Assembly: GCF_945859685.1 (NCBI RefSeq)
Contig: NC_079147.1
Coordinates: 209,501,578-209,565,577, forward strand
Source: Eupeodes corollae
Lineage: Eukaryota > Arthropoda > Insecta > Diptera > Syrphidae
DNA length: 64,000 nucleotides
Reading direction: 5' to 3'
Below, in pieces: positions 36,331 through 46,656 of this stretch; position 1 is the first letter of the stretch, and the number at the start of each line of letters is the position of its first letter. Under the pieces are notes generated by a model. The model searched no databases. It saw only the letters and a program-made list of their open reading frames with translations, and was not told the origin of the DNA. Both the position numbers and the translations under genes were made by a program.

Positions 36331-39300
36331 TTATAAGCGAAATGCAGCTAACCTCATTCAATACTACAAAACCACTTTAAACCCGAAACAAAAACTCACC
36401 CCAAAAAAATCTAATACTGGCGATCGAATATTATTGGTTTCAATATTAAGTATTCCCGTTCGAGTAATTCAAATGATTTTTTAATGTTTCATGAACTTGG
36501 ATGAAGGTGTAGCAGACATTTTTGATGAACTTTGCGTTAGATTTTCCATAGAGGTATTATTTGTATTGTTTATATTGTTTCTGGTTATAATAAAATATTA
36601 TTCTGAGATAATTATGGCTAGGTGTTTAATGAAACTTTAAAAAAGGTTAGAATGCTAGCACTATTATGTCTAGGGTGGAAAAGTTGATCTGTGGGAAAAC
36701 AACGTAAGTGAAAATTTTATGTTTATGGCTGTTTTGAGCAATCTAGACAACTTGTATCATGATCTTTAAGAGATGTCGGATGTATACGGAACATCTAAGG
36801 CTCTAAAATTCATTATTTGAAGGTTTTATTTCGATTTCAGAAAATATTGTGCCACTCTTTTTCATCCTCTTTCTTTGTCTTCTCACAATTAAACCATTTT
36901 TAAAAGTTCAATATGAATTCAAAACTGTCTAAAATAGTGCCAGGAATTCTGCTACATCTCTTTTGTTAGATCAATAATACACTTCAATATAATATCATTG
37001 CGAAAAATTATGCATCTTTTTTTTCTTGCCACAATTTCATCATCATTCAAGCCATTAATTCAAACTGAACTGTCATTAGTTAATGGTCAATGAATGAATG
37101 AATGATTTTTTCTAATATTAATCTTTTTTTTTATTCATCTTCTTATCGATTGAAAAAGCATAGGAGCTAATTAAAGAGAAAAAAAATCGAAATGACGGAA
37201 TGCTCGTCAAAATGTCGTCTACGAAACAAGCATCTTACCGACTTGATGTCTTTGTTTGGGCCTAGATAGTTATAAACTTGTTTTTTGTAACTTCTATTTA
37301 TCTTTAGCTAGTTTTTCATTTTAAGTTTTTCAGCTGCAAATGACAGATTTTGTTTTTCCTCCTCTCGATATAAAAGATGTTAGAGAGGCTTTGAGAGTTG
37401 TTGATTATGCCGTTTTGTGCGCAAGTGCGTTATTATGCAATTGTAGGTTTCATAAGTCCGATTGCATTGATTAATAGTGCAGCAGGACAGCGTGCAGCGC
37501 AATTAGAAATTCCTTGGTGGTGCCTCGTCACAAGTTTCAAATGTAACTGATGAAGAAAAAAGCTTCAACTGTCTTTTGCTTCGGTTGAAAAAGGAAATTG
37601 GTATTTAGGCCAGTACAAATAGTGTATCGTTTATTTTTAATAAATCGGTAATTATAGTCTGAAAATTAGTGTTGCATTAAAGACACCTGGTTACAATGTG
37701 CACATAGTTTTTTTATGAACCCTTAAGGTTTCTAATAGTCAATTATGCACTTCTTGAAACCACGGTTTATCGATAAATCTACGCTTGTTGCCTCAAAGAA
37801 AACCCTAACATTTCTTTTCCTTGTTTCTTAACTGACTTCTGGACCAAACTAATCGACAATCTATTAAATTGCTATGCGCAATTAAGAATTTTCATTTAAT
37901 CGGGGTCACACGTTTGATCTCAAGCAACTAAGCTAGTTGCCATTGTCCAAAGCAACATTGTTGCAAAAATAATCGAATTGTAATGAAATTCAAAAAGCAA
38001 ACGAACCTTTCCTTAGCTTGGCCAGTTTTATCTTTAAGTTGCTCGCTTTTATATTGTGGTTCAGATTCGGTATTTATATAAATATACAAATGGCCAAGCA
38101 AATGCTCAAATGGGTATACAAATACCTTCATTCATGCAGACTTCTTCTTTATGCCCAGTGCGTCTATCTTGGTTATGTGCTGTTGGTGCAGTTGGCGGAT
38201 AACATTGGTTTTCCTAGAAAAATGAAAATCCGGGAAAAAATCAATGGTGGCCTCTGGAGGAGGATTGCAATGCGAAGACGAAAAGCGAGAAGGCCTATTC
38301 CACTAAATTATGGTGATAGTGACATGGGCGCCATGGAGATAGCCTCCACACTTAGGTAAAATAGTCATCAGCTAAAAAAATGTGGTTTGTTTGTTTCTAC
38401 GAATTGGCATGCCAAATGCGTGCGAATATATGTACTAAACATTTGACTTAACTGCGGGAGCGAAGAGAAGCTGGAATATGGCCTTCGATAAGTCGTTCGA
38501 CGTCGTTGTTGTCGTTGTTGGACTTCAATGACTATTTAACTTTGTTTATATATTTATACTTGTGTGTAGGTACCTACGTTTTGTCTCTTAAATATCGTTA
38601 GCTTGTTGGATAAAATAAAATCACAAGTGAAAGCCGCCACTGATGCACTGTTGATGACTTTGGGCAAAAGATATACACCCAGCCAGCATCAGCAATGCAA
38701 AGTTAATTGACTTAAGTTTAAGACGAAATGTTTATAAAAAGATTTCTCTGCAGGGAGGTTTATAGATATGTTTAGGTCGCTACTCTTTAATGTTGTATGT
38801 ATATATTATATATCTTATAATACAGATAAAATACTACTATAGGTTCTAGTATTCTTTCTTTTATTTTATTCAATTCAAAAATAAACATCTAAAACAACAA
38901 GTCAAATTATTTTTCTTTAAAAAGGTTTTTGAGTTCCCATATTTAGCACTAATTTTTTACTTGATACTAGTAACCTTCCAATGGAAAGCTATTGTAATCG
39001 GACTGGTTTATCGAATAGACATTCATCGAATTTTAAAGGTTTGTTCTAATTTTGTTTTACAGGTACAGTAATAGTTGTTGAAAGGATTGTTAAAAAAATG
39101 ATATTTTGGATTTTTAATGTAGCAATTAAAAAAGATTTCCATTCATTTTTTACTATAGAGAGTTTTCTATGGACGGTTTGATGTTGACAGCTCGTGGTGG
39201 CTGCATCGTTTCTTTTTATTTCATGGTCTTATTTCCAAGTCAACCATTCAACGTTTGGTGACAAACTTGAGTTCACCAGGTCATTAAAAATCAGACAACA

Positions 39301-42300
39301 CCTGTCCGCCAACTAAACGAAATGTCTGCCCAAAACAAAGACAAAGACAACAAAATGGATACCATCGCGTCAAATTCAGCCTGATTTTTTAGCTATCAAA
39401 AACTGGACATTTTAAATTCTTGCAACTACCAAGACCACGTTGACCATTTAAACGATGTTATATTTCACACATAATGTCAATGTTTGGTCTTTCAAATAAA
39501 AATAAAATTGTATTGGTATATTATAAACAACTTCTTTTATTAAATTTATAAAACGGCCCGCTAATAGAAAACCCTATACTACACAATTTTCTTACAAACT
39601 GATATTCGAATCGAAAATCCAACTTATTTCTTACAAAAAAAAAAACAAAACCTACAAAAACAAAGGAGTTAGAGTTTGCTATGAGCTTAATCAGTTCAAA
39701 AATGCAGTCACAATTGTTTTTGTTTTAATGTCCAAACATAATTCCAATACAGTTGAGGAAATATTCTCCACTTAACATATAAACAAAAAGTACACTTAGG
39801 CGTATACGTATTTTTTAAATGCTCTCTAATATTTTGTATCTGAATAATTTCTGTTTGTTTATCATAAAATCTCAACCGGTCAGTCCGTATCTTTTAAAAT
39901 CTCAACATATTTGTTACAAATCAACTCAATTGAATCATAAATCAAGTCTATTTTGAATTGCCCAAAAATAATAAGAAAACAAACCACATGCATTCGCTTT
40001 AAAGGAAAACATAAAAAGATTTATTAAGCTTGCTATACATAACAAACACTCACTCTATCACTTATGCTGCATCATTTTAAAGAAATGGTTGCAACAATGT
40101 TGCAGATTGCAGTCTTGTTGCAATACAAATAGAGTCATTTCGAATTGTTTATCTTTTCATCCGCACAAATAAGTTTTGAAAGAGAATGGTACATGGCGAA
40201 AGTTCACAACACCAACTTGTGAATGATAAATGTGTTTTCAAAGAAATGCATTTTTGTTTTGATAGCAAATTCATTCGTTCATACGAGCATAATGACTTTA
40301 AAGTTAAGTAAAATACGAGTAAGCTTAAACAAGCTTAAAGTTTTTTTTTGAAAATGATTCATTCAATAAAAATCATTAACCTGTTAAAACAGTTCTTAAA
40401 GCATAAATTACAAAACGGCTTTCTAAATTATCTATCTACAATTTAATGATGTTTAGGAACGTTAAGTTTGATGGGAAATTAGGAAAATAATGCCTAATCA
40501 TCATGCATCATATTTTCAACTGATGCAGGTACCTTATATTGTTAGCCTAAGTACTCCCAGAACTATCACCATCCCCGCAAGAGCACCCGGTTAATAGTGC
40601 TTCACACATTTAATTAATCCACTTTATCCGAATTGTAATTAATTCTATGAAATGTCACTAAGTCACGTCACTGTAACAACACCACATCATCATCTGTCTA
40701 GTAAAAGATGGAAAGATAGGTATAACAAAACAAACCTCCATACGTACGTGAGTATATGCAGTCTGTAAAATGTTAAACCACTTAGGTTGATTATATAGCA
40801 TCTCGAGGTGTAATAGGACACAAGCAAACCAAGCTCTCGCACTCGCAGCAATCATAAAACTACCTTGACATTTTTTTCGCTAATTTTCCACTCAAGCTAC
40901 CTCATTAGTCTAATGTTTCATAAGCAAAATAAAAATAGTTTTGTGGTTTAAACTTTTAACTAGTTATTTTTTCGTTTTTATGTGAGACCATATAAATTTA
41001 TGAGCAAAACAGTTGCATGATCAATGATATGCACTTGCATCTCTATCAAAGTTATTATCATTATCACATGTTTGATGCGGTGTTTTTGAATGAAGTTGGT
41101 ACATAACTTTTCGAAGCACTCGGCAGACAGTGTGCCGTGGATGATTGTGCAATTCAGAGGTCATTGTAATTCATTTGTTCAGATGTGAAAACTGAGATTA
41201 AACAAATTTGAAAAATCGAAAGAAAAATGTAAGACAAGTGAGATAGAGGTAGTTACGAAAATTGTAAATATATTAGTTACCGCTGTCAAATTTGGACTAA
41301 TAAACTGTGAAGTGGATTTGTGTTTTAAGGGCCAATGAAAAAGTTAAAATACACGAAAAGGGGCAACAAAGTACTTCTTAAATTTTACTTAAATTTACTT
41401 TGAATATTTAAGAAAGATGTCAAACATCATCTAAAACAAAAACAAAATTGTAGATTATAACAGTCTTAATTTTTTGAACAATCACAAGCTCAGTCATTGC
41501 AAACAGCAGAATTTAATGGTTTAAGTATACAGACTTTATGATAATTCGGCTTTATGTGAAGCTATGTTTTTGTCAATGACCTTTGTATAAAAATCTAAAA
41601 TAATAAAAAATCAGAGGACCGGAAAATGGACCGCTGATTTATGTACTTTTCATCTTGATCTTTCTTCGCCAGATCATCACAATTAAAATAAGTAAGCTAT
41701 GGCCTGATAATTGCAGTTTGTTTACTTGTGATTCTACTATACATGAGAAGAATGCGATCTAAAATTTTTTTGAATCTTTTTAGGGTATTTGGACTCGAGC
41801 TCAGCTTTTTATCAAAGATTATTCTAAGATATTAAACTTGATTTGATATTTTCAGAGGGGGTTCTATCTTTTCTAGAATTTTCTTATTCTGCGATTTTCC
41901 CCCTGTTTTTAAAAATTATTCAGTCTGTTCTAAGGGTGTTTGATCATAAAGCAACAGCTCTGTGTCCGGATACAGATCCTAGATAAGGGTTGGTTCAGTT
42001 TCTCGCTTAAAGTATTAAGGAATTTCCTTATCACTACGTCGTAGAAGCGCGTCGTTTTGTTTTATTCTTCTATGTTCGTGTTTGGTAAGGATTTGTGATA
42101 AGAATAAAGGTAAGTGGAGAAATTACCTACTTTGAGGCGTTCCTCCGGACACGATGTAAATTTAATCTTTGAACCACCTAGTTAGCAAATGAAATGTCTG
42201 TGTTTAAACATATGCATATGATTCAGCTTATAAAAGTTCTTTTATTTCGCGATCTGTAAGCGAATGCACTTTTTTGGACTTTGTTGACGATCGAAGAAGG

Positions 42301-42404
42301 ACGTAATTTAGGACTGTCTCTACATATTTGCCAATAAGTCTACTTATGGTTTTACGAATGAGAAATGTGAGATTGATGGGTATATAATCTTTTGCATTAG
42401 TGTT
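36331..42404. other. Non-coding stretch with one possible exon
   Basis: AT-rich DNA. Apart from the candidate exon at 38090-38355 no gene, RNA or transposon protein is recognised. The minus-strand frame 40658-40855 has no motif. Confidence 0.45.
38090..38355 (+). CDS. Possible first coding exon, unidentified
   Basis: From ATG at 38090 the frame runs 88 codons to CTTAG/GTAAAAT, which could be a donor; if unspliced it ends at TAA 38357-38359. It reads MAKQMLKWVYKYLHS, a hydrophobic stretch LLLYAQCVYLGYVLLVQLA that could be a membrane helix, a very basic part KIREKINGGLWRRIAMRRRK and an acidic/small end NYGDSDMGAMEIASTL. Codon composition is less A/T-driven than in neighbouring chance frames. 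The ATG context ACAAATGG is acceptable. I recognise no family and have found no second exon, so it may well be chance. Confidence 0.25.
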
Positions 42405-43205
42405 GGTGTGTTTGCACTACATTCACGTAGTACGGTTAAATAACGTATCTCTGTACTTGACACTAGGACCGAAATTGGACAGTAGGGTATAATTAATTAT
42501 AATTATGAGCATTCCTACGCGCGGGAGTATTACGGTTCAACTATTTTTGGCTATTTTTCTAAAGCATAAACCTTTTAACACTACATTGCTGAAGACACTT
42601 AAATGAATCAATCAATGGTGATATTATCAGCAATCAATTTGAACTTTCTACTTTCAATAGTGTCTGTTTAAGTAGGTTGCAGGATTAAAAACGAAAAAAC
42701 GGGTGTTATACCCATGATTTGAACGAATATAAGTCTTGTATATAGCAGCCATAATAAAGAGGAAGAACAACTTCTTGCATCGCTTTAAGAAACCCATACA
42801 TCTTGTATGAAAAGCTTAGAGTACTATCGCCAGCAAAAGAATTAATTGGATAAGAATTTGCAGACAATGAAATTGAGAAAGAGTGAGTGAGAGACACCAC
42901 CATTTATTTTCTGGATTTCAGACTAAGAACCAACCAATACTTATATTGAACGTTCTGAAAGCTAATTTTAAATACAACGAAGTAGCAATTCTCCTAAACC
43001 GAAGGCATGAATTTTCGATATAAAGGCCTGATGCCAAACCATATCAAATGTTTACTTTTGTTCGTTGAGATAAAACATGAGCTGATAATTGATTATCGTT
43101 TTTATGTCCTTGGCAAAAAGGAACGTAAGTAGAATTGGTTGATAATTAGGGGGGATCAGGTTGACCTTCTTTGAATAAGGGCTGACGTCAAAATAGCAAT
43201 GCCCT
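42405..43205 (-). pseudogene. Non-LTR family A, degenerate internally deleted copy
   Basis: Segments match the near-intact copy in order. TTCACGTAGTACGGTTAAA and ATGAGCATTCCTACGCG correspond to 46550-46636; TTGCAGGATTAAAAACG and AAGTCTTGTATATAGCAGCC to 46840-46910; CTTAGAGTACTATCGCCAGC to 47280-47300; TTTTCGATATAAAGGCCTG to 47510-47530; and GTCCTTGGCAAAAAGG with ACGTAAGTAGAATTGGTTG to 47735-47770. Large deletions lie between them and the frame is lost. TAG at 42542-42544 (minus strand) falls at the same place as the TAG closing the large ORF in the other copy. Confidence 0.9.
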
Positions 43206-45680
43206 AACACAACTTTGATGATGCTTTAAAGAGGTTATTTTGCATCACTGGTAAAGAGACGCCACTTACTTGCTCACTCAATGTAAGACCTTAATTACAA
43301 TACAACCTCAATGATATAACACAAATTTTAATTCTTTTGATTTATAAAAAGGGTTAGAATAGAGCCAGAAGAAGAGCTTTCACATTACCTTAACCACTTA
43401 CTCGAAGGTTTTTTTGCATCTTTTTTCATGAGGGTTTGTAAACATTTTCAACTACCATATTAGTTGATAAACGAAAAGCTGAATCAAGTAGTTAATAGCA
43501 GTTGTTTAATGTTTATCATTAACAAATTGTTACTTTCGTTTTGAGAATGCATTTCGTGACCATGAAGACGACATCATGTTTCATTCCTTGCAATTCCCAT
43601 ATTCCCATTATACATCTATCTGTATACAAATCTCTGCTCATCAGCCAGCATAATTTCCATTTCTCTGGGATTTAATTGATTTAACGTGTTACGAGTACGT
43701 TTGAGTATACATAAGTCGGCTTTTTTTTACTCAATTCCCAAACTGAATATTTTCCCAGTAAGAAGTTAAAAATACAAAAATGCAAATCGTGGTTGTTACT
43801 GAATAAAACAAGAAAAACATTTGCAATTGTTGTTGTTGGTTGCATCTTTTAATATCTAACCATGTCCATCTTGTGCTCGAGAGAAAGTGAATTAGCAAAT
43901 TGTTTCTTTAATCCTTTCCCTCATCACAATCACCATACACCAAATCAACTGACATTCACTATGCGAGTAAAATGCCACGCAATTAACAATGACACTCATT
44001 TATTCAACAAAAACAAACGCATCTATATACGCATGAATTTCAAATAATTATTTAATGCATTTTTTTCTTAATGATGTGGGAACACTGGCAAGCTACGACG
44101 CAATGAAGACGACCGACGCTATACGATGCTATTTAAATGGTTCGAGTTTAATGCTCTTTCTTTACAAAAATTGACAACCTATTCACCACACCAACAGTTG
44201 GTGTCATTTATTGGTCTAATTGTCACTATTTCTCGTTGTCATTATACAAGACATCTACATGCTATTGGTTTTAATACCAACATAACAACAACAATAAACC
44301 TGCCTAACAATTATAAGCTGCTTCGATGTTAATTGGATTACAAGCGGACATAATGAACATTAATTCAAAACATATTACAACTATTTTGTTTCAGTTTTTT
44401 TTATGTACCGTTCAATCTAGAGGTTTCTTAGCAAATGGTGTTTTAATAACAAATCACAATAGAAGCAGAAGAGTTGGTGATTGTCCCCTATTCAGGTCAA
44501 GTTACAATAGAGACATCGGATCAGTATTGGAAACTCGCTTTAAATCGATGGTAATGATGGTAAATTTACTTCAATTAATAAACCAAAACATTTGAAATAC
44601 AAAATTTAGAAATCATACAACAATAACATACAAGTTACATCGACATTCGACATTTTTTTGCACAAAAGACAACAAAAATAAAACAAAACCTATTGATTTT
44701 TATCCCACAAGACAAAATTTTCAATTTTGAGGTGAGCTTTTAAATGGATTTTATGCCCCTGGTGATGAATATTATTACTATTATTACCCATCAATATTGA
44801 TGTCAAAAACGATGTGAAGATTGTGTGTTGTAATTTGTATGGTGGCAAAACCATTAAATAAACACTATCTTTATGTTAACTTAACCTACAACAACTATGA
44901 TGAGAGCCTCTACATAAATTATGATTGTGAATAAATAAAGTAATTTTCTTATTGGCATATTGTGATCTTATGATGAAGTCATCTTTTTATTATTATAGAA
45001 GGTACATTAAAATTACCATTGATAGGTTTGGAGTTAAATGGTAGGTACATTTAATTTAAGAAATAAAGACAAAAATATTATTGGCAATGTCGAAAAGGCC
45101 TCAGGGTATTCGGTTCAAAATTGAGTAACATTTCCAAATACCTAACTACATATTTGCTGTAGTACGAGTATATTCACCGAGTATCAAGTATAAAAAAGGT
45201 TAACCATCAGTTAACTTAACTTTGTGACTTCTTTTAGACTTTCGCTTTTGATTGAATTGTATTCAGGTATCCCTGACCCCTGAGGATATTTGTAGGTTTG
45301 TTTGAATAATTGTTAGACAAAATTCAGGTGGCTAATGAGTGTTCGCGAACGTTATGTGAATATCAATCAATAAGACCTAAAAATAAAAAAGGTGGACTCT
45401 TTGTTTCATAAGGTTGTGCAACATTCTCCTTCCTCATTATATTTTTGACAGCTTGACGAAATTCACAATTAAAATAAAATGAGTTTTTAAATTCGAACTT
45501 ATACATTTTTAATATAGACGTGTGTGAAGGTTTTCTCGATTGCGAAGTTTTTGAAATAAAAAAAATCAGCTTAAACGTACGGCAACTCGCGAAGCCAAAT
45601 TGTTTTTCAAAGTTTGAAATAAATTATGTGTCTTAAGCTGCTTGAGTTAAGACTCAGTTTTTATCCTAAGTAAGCAGAAC
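43206..45680. other. Non-coding stretch, no gene seen
   Basis: AT-rich DNA. Three plus-strand frames at 43862-44595 lie close together (61, 68 and 89 codons) but share no motif with any family I know, have no convincing splice links and are treated as chance. Confidence 0.45.
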
Positions 45681-46275
45681 CGTTTTCTCCAAGAGAGTTG
45701 ATCTTGTCAACTCCTTCAGAATTCCCGATTAAAACAGCGTCTTCCAAGCCAAAGTATCAGCAGTGAAAAAATCTTTAAAATAGATCTTAGTGATGGCGCT
45801 ATCACCATTTTCATTGATATCCAATTAACAAAAAAAACGAATTCTGCCACAACTATCAAATCAAATCAAATCAAATCAAATCGAAGCTTGTACGTAACTG
45901 TCACCATAAGAACCAACTGTTTTTATGTATAACAAAAGACTCTGTTTAGTACTTGGTCACAGTGATGTGCCTGGGAATGAGAGAGCTTATAAACAACGCT
46001 GGAGTAAATGTACAACGCTGGATCAATCAATCAATGTAGACTCATCCATTAGCACCTTATGATATGAATTAAAACAGATCATTGGTAACACCATACTTCA
46101 GCAAACCATTGAACAATGAAAAAGGCTTGAAACTGTCCCCACAAAAGAAAATGCAGCTTGTTAACGAATACATATGCAGAGGGATCAATGAAGAAAAAAG
46201 GACGATGACACTTCTGACTTCTACATGATACAAATTCTTCAGCAATAACTTCTTCAGGAATCTTGAACAACTAGA
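45681..46275 (+). pseudogene. RNase H region of a non-LTR retrotransposon (I/R1-like)
   Basis: The reading starts VFSKRVDLVNSFRIPD, a stop, then NSVFQAKVSAVKK; after a one-base shift it gives IDLSDGAITIFIDIQ and later LVLGHSDVPGNERA. This is the ordered CSVFQAExxAI, ITIFSDSQAAIK and WVPGHSxVPGNExAD pattern of RNase H domains at the end of I- and R1-type LINEs. The catalytic region SDSQAA has become IDIQLT, and a pentanucleotide repeat has expanded inside the domain (45855-45882). Downstream, KQIIGNTILQQTIEQWKRLE matches the tail following RNase H. Dead copy, related to the one at 56615-57500. Confidence 0.82.
45855..45882. repeat. Microsatellite (ATCAA)n inside the RNase H relic
   Basis: Five uninterrupted ATCAA-type units, inserted within the remnant coding sequence between IDIQ and the GHSDVPGN block. 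Confidence 0.93.
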
Positions 46276-46440
46276 AATGTTTGCAAGAAACGTTTTCTTA
46301 GGCTTTATTAAAGCCCCTTAGTGGTTTGAAAATGATAGCAGATCAAATCAATTTTTCTTACTTTTTTTTTTTTTTTTTATAATAAACACACACTCAAGTG
46401 GATATTACTACCCCTATTATGCAGATGCACAGTGTGAGCA

Positions 46441-46656
46441 CTAGGAAGAGGAGAGAGGGTTTAAAAGGAGATGTCGGTGCACATTGGTTTTGAATTCCTG
46501 AATATTGCAATGACTAGGAAAGACAGAGTGTGGTAAGGCATTCCACATTCGCGTAGTACGGCTAAAGAACGAATCTCTGTATTTGACAGTACGACCGAAG
46601 TTGGGCTCGAGGGTATACTGATGAGCATTCCACGAAGCGCGAGTATTACGGTTGAA
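46441..46656 (-). pseudogene. In-frame continuation of the LINE ORF after the TAG codon (71 codons)
   Basis: After the TAG at 46659-46657 the same frame stays open for 71 codons to a second TAG at 46443-46441. It reads FNRNTRASWNAHQYTLEPNF and later FFSRTTRMWNALPHSVFP, NIQEFKTNVHRHL. A W-N-x-LP ending of this kind (TRLWNSLPxxVxxxxxxxxFKxxL) is the normal C-terminus of CR1/jockey-group LINE proteins, so it belonged to the protein. Either the TAG is a recent nonsense change (CAG to TAG is simplest) or it is translated by read-through. Confidence 0.85.

Noticed and set aside
43862..44595. Three neighbouring plus-strand frames considered as exons of one gene
   Set aside because: No convincing donor/acceptor pairs link them and no domain is seen; conservation data would be needed.
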